A DNA stretch of 64,000 nucleotides from Andrena cerasifolii (taxonomy: Eukaryota > Arthropoda > Insecta > Hymenoptera > Andrenidae). Both the position numbers and the translations under genes were made by a program. The stretch is taken from positions 2,976,001 through 3,040,000 of the forward strand of contig NC_135123.1 in the NCBI RefSeq assembly GCF_050908995.1, given 5' to 3'. Positions 33,235-43,134 of this stretch are shown here, piece by piece; positions within the stretch are counted from its first letter, which is position 1, and the number at the start of each line of letters is the position of its first letter. The notes under the pieces are model-generated. The model made no database searches. It was not told where the DNA came from and was given only the letters and a program-made list of their open reading frames with translations.

Positions 33235-34402
33235 AATGTGATGGTCACCGCTTTTAAATAATCTTCTTCCGTTTCGCTTGCCTTTACAAAATTGCTACCA
33301 TTATCTGTTATGGTAACCACAAATTTTTCTATATTTAAATTAAATTCTGCATGAATATTATGTAGCATATCGGTGATTCAACTGAAACAATGAATCCCAC
33401 CAAAACGGCGACAAGCTAAAGTCCTTTTCAGATATATTGGCCGGTGAGTTCGGTTTCGCGAGGAAAAATCAGCCACCACCACCTGACGATCGTGGATTGG
33501 TAGTTGAAGTTGCGGGCTCCCGAAGGGTATAGTGGGGTAACGGGAACACTGCTCGAATCCGCCTGAACGAAGCTGTGTGGCTGTTGTTTATTCATAGCGT
33601 AGTAGTTGTGTGCGTTACGAAACTATGCGTAGACCAATACAAGATGAAGCTACCGAGAAAGAATCAATGTTCTGAACAATGAAGCTCCTGAATTTTTTCG
33701 GAGCTAACGCACACCTATTCTGATGTATGTACTTCTACGCTAAGAACTCGGTTTGGCCTACACGTCAGGAGCTTGGCGCTATCCCCACCACTTCTGACTC
33801 GCTCTTGTTCTGCGAAGGCGAGAGCGAGATGGAACGAGAGCAAGAAAGAAACGAGAAAGTGGGGAGATGCTTCGCGCGAGTGTATGTACCTCACGAACAC
33901 CAAGCCCCACCGCGCGACGAGCAAGCCTAGCCCGAGAGAGAGTGAGAACGTAGAGAAAAGGAGCACCGAGGCAGGCGAGCGGGGTGGTGGGAGAATACCC
34001 CTCACAAAACTCACCGGCCAATAGATCTGAAAACGACTTTAGTGCAGCGGATTTTCCTTCGTACTTGGGCGAAATCCAATGCGCTGCTATTCCCAGGAAA
34101 CTGCGTCGTCTACCAGACCATATATCCGTCGTGCATACAAAATCCACATTTTTCAAATCCTCTATTAATTGCCACATTTCATCCACATATAACGTATTAA
34201 TTCTATGCCCTACGGTACGGCGGCTGATAATATTGACTGTGTTGTCAAGCCCCAGATTTTTAAATATTTCATAAAAATATTTATCGTCCACCAATTTTAA
34301 AGGGATCATTGCACTGATAACATACCTTGCAATGTCCATTTCAAATAGATTTTGATCTATTTTTGTTGGAGAAGGAAAAAGCACGGTAATGGACACTGCC
34401 AT
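33235..34402 (-). pseudogene. hAT transposase fragment, interrupted and rearranged
   Basis: Minus-strand reading from 34402 gives the N-terminal half of a hAT transposase: SRRTVGHRIN, then VDFVCTTDIWSGRRRSFLGI with AAHWISPKY (first catalytic Asp in TTDIW). It ends ALKSFSDLLAGEF at about 34013. After about 560 bp of unrelated DNA, the frame 33159-33368 continues with LHNIHAEFNL and VVTITDNGSNFVKAS (second catalytic Asp). The C-terminal half is absent. About 38 bp at the break are present on both sides in opposite orientation, so the interruption is not a simple insertion. Confidence 0.75.
33454..34012. repeat. DNA interrupting the hAT transposase
   Basis: Bounded by inverted copies of ATTGGCCGGTGAGTT (33438-33452 and the inverse at 34014-34028). 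At 33779 it contains CTATCCCCACCACTT and a GAGCGAGATGGAACGAGAGC stretch also seen in the MITEs at 12540 and 24206. No clean termini were seen. Confidence 0.5.
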
Positions 34403-34478
34403 CTAGTGGCACCGCTGTGTGAATGCGTGAATGCGTATGCGGTGCGTGGTTTTGGTTCATGACAAAGCTACTCTGTAT

Positions 34479-35126
34479 GACTAACAAGGGGACCCCACAG
34501 CTGAACCCCCGTGGATTTTAATAAAAATTTAGGGGATGAATCTGGAGGTCACCTTGATTACCATCTGCTAAATATTTTATGCCAATGAGCATTATTTATA
34601 AACAATCGGTATGTGAGCCTTAAAAGTAATTCACTTCAAGCCCATTTCAAGAAAGTGAATTGGATGAGTGCGTACAGCGCTTACTTCCCACCGAAACAGC
34701 ACGGGTTCTAATCCCGGTCATCCTAATTTTTTTTCGTTTCCTTCAACCCTTATTTTAAATAATTAAATTTTATACTGCTTTGTTTCATAGATATTGTAAT
34801 TTTTTAACATAAATGTGATATATAAACATGGTAAAAATACATAACTTTTTATACACGTACAAACATAACTGGTACATAACGACTTGTATCAACTTGTACT
34901 ATAAAGACACTGTAAATTATATATTTAATATGGAATTTTTCTTTACAATACATACATGCACGTCTATGTAACTTTACAACTATTTATCTCACATATCGAT
35001 TGTTTATAAATAATGCTCATTGGCATAAAATATTTAGCAGATGGTAATCAAGGTGACCTCCAGATTCATCCCCTAAAATTTTATTAAAATCCGCGGGGGT
35101 TCAGCTGTGGTGTCCCCTTGTTAGTC
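34479..35126. mobile_element. Palindromic element with tRNA-like loop
   Basis: Arms of about 135-140 bp begin GACTAACAAGGGGACCCC and end with GTCCCCTTGTTAGTC. They share CTGGAGGTCACCTTGATTAC and ATTATTTATAAACAATCG. The loop of about 370 bp contains a tRNA-like stretch on the plus strand. Target duplication was not resolved. Confidence 0.7.
34661..34734 (+). ncRNA. tRNA-like relic with T8 terminator
   Basis: GGATGA (34662) pairs with TCATCC (34718-34723), a six-pair acceptor-like stem. Next to it is a T-arm-like CGGGTTCTAATCCCG with a near-standard B-box (GGTTCTAATCC; usual GGTTCGANTCC). A run of eight Ts follows (34727-34734), a pol III stop. The D arm is too short and the anticodon stem does not pair well. 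It is about 63 nt instead of 72, so it is not a functional tRNA gene. It may be a tRNA pseudogene or a SINE head. Confidence 0.4.
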
Positions 35127-35149
35127 TGAACTCCTCCGAATGGATGCCA

Positions 35150-35300
35150 CCTATGTGCTAAAGTAGGGCTGCACAAGGAGCCGTTTTTAGCGCCTGGCTG
35201 CGAGCAACCAACCAAGCGTCGAGCTGTCCCATTGCTAAGGGTAGAATCGGTGAGGAGAACTGCAGTAGGTTAGGTGCGTGCTCGTAGGCGCGTATCGTTA
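35150..35300 (-). repeat. Solo copy of the segment inserted at 19735-19885
   Basis: Reverse-complemented, it matches the extra piece in the right arm of the 18870-20020 palindrome (GAGCCGTTTTTAGCGCCTGG, ACTGCAGTAGGTTAGGTGCG and GTGCTCGTAGGCGCG in order). It stands alone here, which supports its being an independent mobile unit. Confidence 0.65.
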
Positions 35301-36509
35301 GTATAGGGTAAGTGTGGGTATTACTGCGGACTTTTAAGATAGGTTAACTTTAGAACGTTCGATGAAGCGCTCAAATGAATGAAAATCCCTCCTTCTTTTT
35401 TTAAAAAGAAAGTTGGGACCTTAATAATTTCATAAACAAAAATGTGAGGACGGGGTAATAGGCACAGTTAATTAAAAACACAGAGATTGAAACATCAATG
35501 TCATTACAGGAGTTACTGCGGACATACATGCATTACTGCGTGCCAGTCATAGACATATATAGACGGAGCAGAAGCTGGGACTATAGGCGAAGGGAACAGT
35601 AGGCTTGGAGGGGAAAAGGCAGAAGTCAGATACAGGCACGTCGGCCCGACGTCGGGTTAGCTTCGGAAGCATTCGGTATACATAACCACTGCGTTACCCG
35701 ATTTGCCTGTATCGCTCCCCTTACCGCGAATCTTACACCCCGCTCAGCTTACGCTCTGTCTATATATATCTATGGTGCCAGTTACTAACGAAATACCAAT
35801 TACTGCGCTTGTATTACTGCGGACTGATGTTAGGCGAAGTACTAGTAAAACAAAGCCTATTGACTTTTCTGTTATTTTTTTTATACTTTTTTCACTTTTA
35901 TCTTTTCTTGCCATTTTTACAGAGTTGTACCTGTCACTCACGCACCGCGGCTCACTTTGGAGGTTAGTTTTGACGTACGGCCGGAGAAAAGGTTAGGTTA
36001 CGTACGCAGTCGTCAGTCCTAGACCAACGTAATTCATCCGCAAGCGGAGCGGCAACGGAATATCCGCAGCGGCAGCGGTAGCGGAATTCGCGTGTGTGCT
36101 CACACCGGAGCGGATATTTCGCTGCCCCTGTGAATATTTGACATTGATCCCTGATCTGTTTGCCTACTTTCGTGAAAATAGGTTGTTCTTATGAATTTTT
36201 ACCCTGAAAACTATTCGTCAGATTTAGTTGATTCCTTCTTTATTTTAATCTAGAAGGATAAGTCTTCCTGAATAATTTTTTTCCGGATGAAAAATCATTT
36301 TTATGGCAGTCAAAATTATAAGAAAATTCTTGTTTTGCACATATTGACTCGTGGTCCTAATTTTAAAATTCCGAACAAATACCAGCATATTTCCTGAATT
36401 GTTTTCTATAAAGTAAGCTTATCTATTGGTAATTTGCATATTCAATGTCGCAGTAAACTGTTAAAAACAGCGGTGCTCCCCGTTTCAGGTAAGCGAGCCG
36501 CGCGCAGCG
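35301..36509. other. DNA with ATTACTGCGGAC repeats, otherwise unrecognised
   Basis: ATTACTGCGGAC or close variants occur at about 35316, 35512, 35530, 35799 and 35813 on both sides of the inserted 227-bp MITE. TAGGGTAAGTGTGGG at about 35302 resembles the left end of the 30618 element, but no right end was found. 36035-36120 is rich in AGCGGNANCGG. Confidence 0.4.
35548..35774 (-). mobile_element. 227-bp MITE, copy 2
   Basis: Same length as the copy at 16096-16322 and its reverse complement with about ten differences by eye. A perfect 8-bp duplication GTGCCAGT flanks it (35540-35547 and 35775-35782). Low divergence and intact duplications argue for recent movement compared with most elements here. 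Confidence 0.9.
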
Positions 36510-37052
36510 TGTGGGGAAATCCGCTTGGCCTGGCAGCTTTAAGCTACGCTGGCAGCTTATTGAACAGTGGGGGAAATCCACGCATGCGCGTGATGAGGCC
36601 GTGACGACGTACCAATCAACGCCAAGATGGGAAACGAAACGGCGCCACCGTCAAGCCATGCCAAGCTAGGCAAGCCAGGCCAACCAGCGTCGCCGGGGAA
36701 TCGGTTGTCGACGCTGGTTGGCTGCGTCCTCACTTGACTTGGTAGTTGACTTAGCATGGCGCTGGCGTCGTTTCGTTTCCCATCTTGGCGTTGATTGGTT
36801 GACGTCCCGACGTGATCACCGCCAATCCTAGCGGGGCCGCAGCCAACCAGCGTCGACAACCGATTCCCCGGCGACGCTGGTTGGCCTGGCTTGCCTAGCT
36901 TAGCTTGACTTGACGGTGGCGCCGTTTCGTTTCCCATCTTGGCGTTGATTGCTTCGACGTCACGGCCTCTTCACGCACATGCGTGGATTTCCCCCACTGT
37001 TCAATAAGCTGCCAGGCCGAGCGGATTTCCCCAAAACGCTTGCCCGCGCGTT
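36510..37052. mobile_element. GC-rich 540-bp palindrome
   Basis: Arms 36510-36728 and 36838-37052 are inverted copies: GGGGAAATCCGC ends, then GGCCTGGCAGC, CAATCAACGCCAAGATGGGA, AAACGAAACGGCGCCACCGT and CGGGGAATCGGTTGTCGACG. The loop (36729-36837) carries an extra inverted copy of the CCAAGATGGGAAACGAAAC block. The minus-strand frame 36557-36937 is an artefact of the palindrome. Confidence 0.7.
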
Positions 37053-37123
37053 TCGCTATTACGGTCGGCTGATCGTACCACTCACAGCGCGTATTACTTC
37101 AATGCGGCCTAAAAATTCTAAAA

Positions 37124-37315
37124 CAGGCCAGTCCAACTTTTGCTCTTGCCTTCAAAGAACAAACGCGAGTGGTTGCGAGCGAAGGTAAGAGCGACGTTTA
37201 TGCCTCACCATGAGGATCTTTCGCTCTTGAGGGGCGCGAGGGGCCTAGCTCGGTGCTTTCAAGGGCGAAGAGCAAATCACGGTTGTTCGTGCGAGCAAAT
37301 GCGTGGACAGGCCTG
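37124..37315 (+). mobile_element. 192-bp hAT-type MITE, CAGGCC ends
   Basis: The left end reads CAGGCCAGTCCA and the right end, inverted, CAGGCCTGTCCA. They are flanked by TTCTAAAA (37116-37123) and CTCTAAAA (37316-37323), 7/8 matching. A truncated copy in the opposite orientation is at 17488-17637. Confidence 0.8.
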
Positions 37316-37337
37316 CTCTAAAACAAAGCGAGCTTCG

Positions 37338-37522
37338 AAAGGTGGGTTCTCACCAGCGAACAGTTTGCGAACACTGTTCGCAAACAATATTCGCAAGTTG
37401 GTCGCAAACTTTTTATAACCATTGCTCGTGTAAAGGTGCGTCCTCACCAGCGAACAGTTCGCGAACAGGAAATTCAATTCCCATACTGTTCGTGAACAGT
37501 TCGCTGGTGGAGACGCACCTTA
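37338..37522. repeat. AAGGTGCGTC hairpin element and flanking copy
   Basis: 37434-37522 folds fully: AAGGTGCGTCCTCACCAGCG pairs with CGCTGGTGGAGACGCACCTT, with CGAACAG blocks inside. Just upstream, 37338-37400 repeats AAGGTGGGTTCTCACCAGCG and GAACAGTTTGCGAAC. This suggests an adjacent second, broken copy. Confidence 0.65.
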
Positions 37523-39784
37523 AGCTAGCAGCACGTATTAGCTGTCTGTTCATTCTGATTTACATAATCGGAAGTACTACAGGGCGATTCTCCCGCCAGA
37601 GTCCAGAAAGACAATGCCGCCAACAAGATCGCGCCTCGCTGAGTTTCGGGGCCTTCGACGCTCGAGTCAGGTTCTACATTTCTCATCAGATCTTTACGAA
37701 CATGACGTCAATCGATTCTTTATGTTTTCCCGTGAAAATAATCTAAAAAATTACAGAATTCGGGCCATAATTAGGAAAATTACATAAACTATTGATTTGC
37801 ATACTGTAAAGTTAACTTATTTGTCCTGTTTCATCGCTAGGCGGTTGCCACATCGATAGGCGAGACATGGCGATTGAGATGAGCTCGATATTTGATTTAC
37901 AATTTGCAGTGAAGAAGCGGCTTGGAGAGCGGAAAATTTCACCACGGAAAAAACGTCTTGGAGAGCGGATCCGCAAATGTTGCGGATCCGCAGTCGCAGC
38001 GAAAATGTTTCGCGTTAGTCTGAACAGCCCCATAAGCCGCCACGTATAGTAAATTGCCGCGAATCCAACGCGGAAAAATATTCGCGTGTCCGCGGAAAAA
38101 AAAAACACTAAAGACAGGGTCTCACTAATTAGTGCAACGGCGCGCCGCGCACGACGTTTTCGTCCACTTGAGAGGGTCTACTTTATGAGGCCGCACGAAA
38201 TGGGCCGACGCACAGTGGGATGCGAGAATGCCTTATTTATTTGGACATCGGTCAAAATTTGAGGTGTCGAAATTCTGTTCTATAGCTCCATTAAATCTGT
38301 ATTAAGTGTTCGTAGCATTAAAAAACACAAAGAAATAAACTTTATATTCACATTAGGTTTGTTCCAATTGTATATGAATCTGACCTGTATGAAAATTTCA
38401 GTCTTTTTGTCTTTCAGTTGCACCACTTTAAACAATTATTGCCTAAATCCTGTTACTTCATAAGTTCTCAATATTTTACATATTACTGAGTATCTTATTA
38501 TTAATGATTTTGTACGAAAAACATTCTGAATTAACTTGGATTTCATCACTAAACAACTGTATAAAATAAAAATGCGTTGCACTCAATACTATAATAATTC
38601 AATTAGTGATTTAAAGTTTTGCTCAAAGTCTCTCAAGGTCTAAAATACCTGAATTTAATCCTTTAATGGTAAGGTTTTAAAAAAGTAGGAAAATTACCTG
38701 CTACTAGCTGCGATTAATAAAGTAAATCTAATGTAAACATTTTAGTTTATACGTATTTAGTCTCGGCCAGCAGACATACTCGATCGTCGCGACGCGCGTG
38801 TATAAGTTCTGGGTATGTAAATCAAGAAAGTGGAATAGAAAATCCACAAATGAAGATATCTTATAACATCTGATCCATTAGTATTGATGTAAATGTAGAA
38901 GAAGAGGAAACTCTAATGAACATTAACACATAAATAATTTTTAAATGTATATTTTTCTGTTCATATTTTTAATAAAAAAAAATTTTCTTCCAAATCTCAG
39001 TTATTCTACTTAACATGAACTAAAAGTGTGCAAATTTTTACAATGAAAGTCCCAACCGGTTGGAAGTAATTGCCATGTCCAGTTATTGTCCTTACGTCGT
39101 TCCACTGTGCGACGCTCTGCCAGGCGCACGCGGATGCTTGTTGCGCACGTCGAAGACAGTGGAATTTCCACTGTGGAAATAGGATAAAGGACCCAATTAC
39201 TGTCACCCTAAACTGTTTTACTTGAAATAACGAATAAATCTTGTGAAATGATACATAAACAAAATTTACCATACAATTGAAACTGTAATTTATACGATAC
39301 AAAAAACAGCATTTAATTTTTTCTTCGTTAATTTGGATGAAACGATCAAACATTTTAAGCGGATATTAGGAGAGAGAAAATGATGTCTTCCTTACTAGGA
39401 AAAGAGAAGTAAGGAAGCTGTAATTGTAATTTTAAAACATATAGAAGTCACGGAAAATAATATTTTTTACACCTACGATTTTCTTGCAGGATTAATCAAT
39501 GCAATAAATTATTGTTTATGAGAAATAGAGTAATTTGAAACTGATAAAGATGGACAACTACAATTTAGTGTTACATATCTGCATATATAGTGTATTACAA
39601 TTATGCAATATCTAGAAACAAGTATACCTATCGCAGCAGCATAATTGTTGCTGTTTACCGTAATAATTATCATGTTATTGCCTACTTTAATATACATATA
39701 AACTAAATAATAGATCACAAATACACGTATGCAAGTGATATGTAGGAGTACAGAGTACATTTGCGTTGAAAAACACACAATTAT
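37523..39784. other. AT-rich DNA with GCGGATCCGC cluster; no gene
   Basis: 37915-38100 contains several GCGGATCCGC and CGCGGAAAA motifs, including a perfect inverted GCGGATCCGCAAATGTTGCG stem. At 38115 CAGGGTCTCACTA opens a GC-rich stretch that is inverted at 43070-43133. At 39103-39165 a small hairpin has CCACTGTGCGACG ends. Open frames show no family similarity. Confidence 0.4.
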
Positions 39785-40096
39785 TCAGTCTCTTCGACGA
39801 TGCGCGGCGTGCATTCGCGTACGAGCATGGCAGAGAAATGCCGGCATAGTGCGCACACGATCGCTTTCGAAGCGCGCGCCGTCGTAAAATTGCACCATTC
39901 GGGTGTATTCCGATTCACGCATTATGCGCATAGACTGCAGAGAAAACAGTTCCGTTTCAGTCTGTGCGTGCATTGGTGGCGCTAGTGGCACATAGAACTC
40001 TCTAGAATTCTCCTACTTCTAGCGCATGAAGCGTGCAGTTCATGCGCGCATGCGTATTTGTCTCTTTGAAAAACACACCAAATTATGTGGTCCCCT
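39785..40096. repeat. GC-richer piece with inverted partners near 41940-43015
   Basis: GGTGTATTCCGATTCACGCA (39902-39921) is inverted at about 42992-43013 (TGCGTGAATCGGAACACACC). CTAGAATTCTCCTACTTCTA near 40003 is inverted near 41955. These look like arms of one or more decayed palindromic elements whose interiors were replaced by other insertions. Confidence 0.5.
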
Positions 40097-40606
40097 CCTC
40101 GAAGTAACAGAAAATATAACCTATAAGCTACATGACAATAAATGTTTATTGGAAATTTCGTTCTTTTACGCTACATTTGTGAACCTTTTATGACTTAACA
40201 TCCTTCCAAAATATTATTATTACGCCACAATGCTATCCTGATGAAATCGAGTGTAGCATATAGGTTATATTTCTGTCACCTCGAGGAGCGGATTTTCTGT
40301 CCTCGAAGTGACAGAAAATATAACCTATATGCTACATGACAATAAACGTTTATTGGATATTCCGTTCTTTTACGATACATTTGTCAACTTTTTATGACTT
40401 AACATCCTTCCAAACTATTATTATCACGCCACAATGCTATCTTTATGAAATCGAGTGTAGCATATAGGTTATATTTCTGTCACCTCGAGGTGCGGATTTT
40501 CTGTCCTCGAAGTGACAGAAAATATAACCTAAATATATGCTACATGACAATAAATGTTTGTTGGATATTTCGTTCTTTTACGCTACATTTGTGAACTTTT
40601 TATATC
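40097..40606. repeat. 204-bp tandem repeat, 2.5 units
   Basis: Units start CCTCGAAGT[A/G]ACAGAAAATA at 40097, 40301 and 40505, an exact 204-bp step. Each unit is itself bounded by inverted AAAATATAACCTATATGCTA and TAGCATATAGGTTATATTTC. The same units form the 15237-16382 palindrome. Satellite-like, but the internal inverted ends suggest origin from a hairpin element. Confidence 0.9.
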
Positions 40607-40689
40607 TTTTTTTATTAATTTAACAGTTTTTCCACTTCTTTTATAAAGAAAAATCATGGCCGGAATTACCCCACGTTAATTCCGTAATT

Positions 40690-40835
40690 TCAGTCAAATA
40701 GTAAAATATATATATATATTAAAATAAAAAAATATATATATATATTTTACTATATAATTATTTATGCATATTAAAATAAATATATATATATATATATATT
40801 TTACTATATAATTATTTATGCATATTAATTATGTA
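40690..40835. repeat. (AT)n microsatellite with duplicated flank
   Basis: Runs of AT are separated by two copies of TTTACTATATAATTATTTAT followed by GCATATTA. Likely slippage; prone to assembly error. Confidence 0.85.
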
Positions 40836-41312
40836 TATGTATGCACAAATTTATATCAGCAATTTTCATTATATTCTTTTTAATCTTACAAATCTTTAAA
40901 AATATAACTAGTATTGCAAATATCTATAAATACGATTTTATTTTTAAAAAAACTTCATTCTATTTACTAATTTTTTAAAATATATATAACCTACATGATA
41001 TACGAAATTTTGAATACATGTATTAGGAAATATTGTGAGAGCGCCATCTACTAAAGTAAGCTCTGTAATCGGGTGAATCGCGTTACAGGACTGTTGTCAC
41101 ACAAGTGTTTAAATATTGCAATAATGTTTTTGTGATTAAATAGTCTGTTGAATTTTACAAAATCGATCATCAAACAGTCGAAATTCCCAATGCTGCCAAT
41201 AACAGGTGACGACTAAGCCGATTAGACTGCTTTAATTTTCGCCACAAGATGGCGTAGCGGAAATAAGAAAATACCAATAAGTATACCTAACCTTTTCGAC
41301 TAAGTATCCCTC
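40836..41312. other. AT-rich DNA, no recognised feature
   Basis: Nothing gene-like or structured was seen. Confidence 0.3.
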
Positions 41313-41449
41313 ATAGATATATAACGTCATTGTATTTCCGAATAGCACCGAGAAGGAACGGAGTTACCCGATTTGCCTGTATCACCATCCCCTTACCGCG
41401 AACTTTGCAAACCCCCCTCAGCACACGCTCCGTCTATATATGTCTATGG
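41313..41449 (-). mobile_element. Internally deleted copy of the 227-bp MITE
   Basis: The right part from GTTACCCGATTTGCCTGTAT to TCTATATATGTCTATG matches copy 2 at 35548-35774. The left end CATAGATATATAACG could be the other terminus with the middle lost. No 8-bp duplication is evident. Confidence 0.65.
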
Positions 41450-41458
41450 CTTTTCCCT

Positions 41459-41826
41459 TAGACCATATATACTTATAGAAACGGCTTCAGATAACTGCCT
41501 TGACGCAAAGATTAAATCATCTACGTGACGTCACATGTGGGCAAAGTAACGATGGAAGTTACCGCGATGTATAAATATTTCCGAAAATGCGATTTAATCA
41601 TTGTCTTTTCAATTCTTTATACAACATGTTTGCACCTTTATTAATAATTATTCCAAAATTATTCACAGAAAAAGATGTAACCTCACTTGTATATATGGTA
41701 TGAGGTACTATCCACCATTTTGAATTATCTTTTGCCCACAAGTGACGTCACTTTTGCCCGTTATCTTTGCTTCACTATGACTCGTGGCTTCATATAGAGC
41801 ATAGTCTATAGGTATATATAGTCTAA
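41459..41826. mobile_element. 368-bp palindromic MITE, TTAGAC ends
   Basis: The left end TTAGACCATATATACTTATA pairs with the right TATAGGTATATATAGTCTAA. Inner inverted blocks GTGACGTCAC and GGGCAAAGTAACG continue the arms. The flanks GGCTTTTCCC and GGTTTTTCCC (41449-41458 and 41827-41836) match 9 of 10. The element inserted directly beside the right end of the deleted 227-bp MITE. Confidence 0.75.
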
Positions 41827-42273
41827 GGTTTTTCCCTATTTGCAGTATTCGAATTCGAAATAAAAAGCACACGTAAAGCGACAAAATGCGCGCAAAATGT
41901 GCAGTAGCTGCCTGTGGTTTGGTTTTCTGTAGTTGCTGCACGCATCAAGAGCTAGAAGTTGGAGGATTCTAGGGAATTCTACGAATCAGGTTATGCCGTC
42001 TTGGCACTCATTGCATGAAACGCAACCAACGCAACGGACCCAATTTTGAAGCGAACAGTACATCTAGAAAGTTTTGAGCAGAGTCGAAACGGAAGATGAG
42101 AATGGAAGTAAATACGTGGCGCGCATTGTTATTTCTTAAGGCTTATTTCTAAGGCTTTTACTGCTAAGTTTTTCGAACGTTTTCTTATAATGCTAACGTT
42201 ACAGCTATACTCTAATCCAGAAGACGTATGAGAGCTTGTGATTGTATTCAATAGCCTTGAAAACCTTCAATTT

Positions 42274-42522
42274 TACCAGCGGCCATGGCCGTGATGGAAT
42301 CACCGGTTCCCGTAAGATCACCGAAGTTAAACATCACGGGGCGGCGTACTGGGGAAAGATGGGTGACCATCACCTGTCTCCCGGTGCGTCGCTGCTGCTG
42401 GGACCCGAAGGAGAGAGGAGGGAAAAAGGAAAAATGACTATCGTTCGTTGGGCAATATAAGCGAATTGCTTGAAACGCCATCCTGTGTGTTAGAAACACA
42501 CAGGAAAACAAAAAATACAAAT
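42274..42522 (+). mobile_element. 5S-rRNA-derived SINE, copy 1
   Basis: The head (42275-42405) follows 5S rRNA: ACCAGCGGCCATGGCCGTGA, then CACCGGTTCCCGTAAGATCA, then CCGAAGTTAAACATCACGGG and GATGGGTGACC. The CGAAGTTAA block is part of the internal pol III promoter of 5S genes (box C region). A non-5S tail follows, ending GCTTGAAACGCCATCCTG then ACACAGGAAAACA and A-rich. The 11-bp duplication ACCTTCAATTT flanks it (42263-42273 and 42523-42533). Head plus shared tail plus duplication identify a SINE3-type element rather than a 5S gene. Confidence 0.9.
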
Positions 42523-42533
42523 ACCTTCAATTT

Positions 42534-43030
42534 AACCCGGGCGCGGATAATAAATAAATTCATTTTTCATTTACACATCTGCTTACCAAATTTCGCTGGT
42601 TAAGCAGCAGTTCGTCCTGTAAAACTCATAAAACATGGTCTTCGCTTTCAATAATTGCCGCTGTTCAAGAAGAATAGAAAAACTCGGATTGAGAGAATCC
42701 AGGAACCAATGAAGCCATCAAATTTCGTTAGGAGTCGGTCCCCGATCCTTAGGACGAAGTAACCGATGTAGTTAGAAAGCGGGCTTCGACCACCCTCCAA
42801 AAGTCTCGAATTAAATTTAACGTAATCCATCCAACTGCATAGCTAATTGTAAGTAAGTTTGAACATTCCCGCGCAACCTCACGAGCATCAAACTCATCGA
42901 AAACCGTTCCACTTCGTTACTGCGGTTCATGCGCTGTTGGAAACGCTATGAATGCGCGCAGCGACTGCGCTGCGGCCTATGCGCAGTATGCGTGAATCGG
43001 AACACACCCTTTAGGTAAATCTGACTCGCG
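42534..43030. other. Unique-looking DNA with end of a decayed repeat
   Basis: 42960-43015 holds the inverted partner of 39902 (TGCGTGAATCGGAACACACC). No gene was seen. Confidence 0.35.
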
Positions 43031-43134
43031 CGCGGCGCGCAGTTGCCCCAATGGCAACGTCTTTCTGCAACAAATTGACTTTGCGCGTCGAAAAAAACGT
43101 GCGCACCGCGCCGTTGCACTAGGGGGACCCTGCC
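43031..43134. repeat. GC-rich element end, CAGGGTCCCCCTA on the minus strand
   Basis: Read in reverse it runs CAGGGTCCCCCTAGTGCAAC then GGCGCGGTGCGCACG, matching the stretch starting at 38115 (CAGGGTCTCACTA...TAGTGCAACGGCGCG). It stops two bases before the TTAA of the next element. Confidence 0.55.

Noticed and set aside
34661..34734. Functional tRNA gene
   Set aside because: The D arm and anticodon stem do not form and it is about nine bases short. Kept only as a tRNA-like relic.
36557..36937. A 126-codon minus-strand gene
   Set aside because: It is entirely inside a palindrome. Its two halves encode mirror-image pieces of the arms.
42242..42460. Functional 5S rRNA genes at 42275 and 63025
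   Set aside because: The 5S-like heads are diverged, fused to an identical non-5S tail and flanked by 11-bp duplications. They are SINEs.
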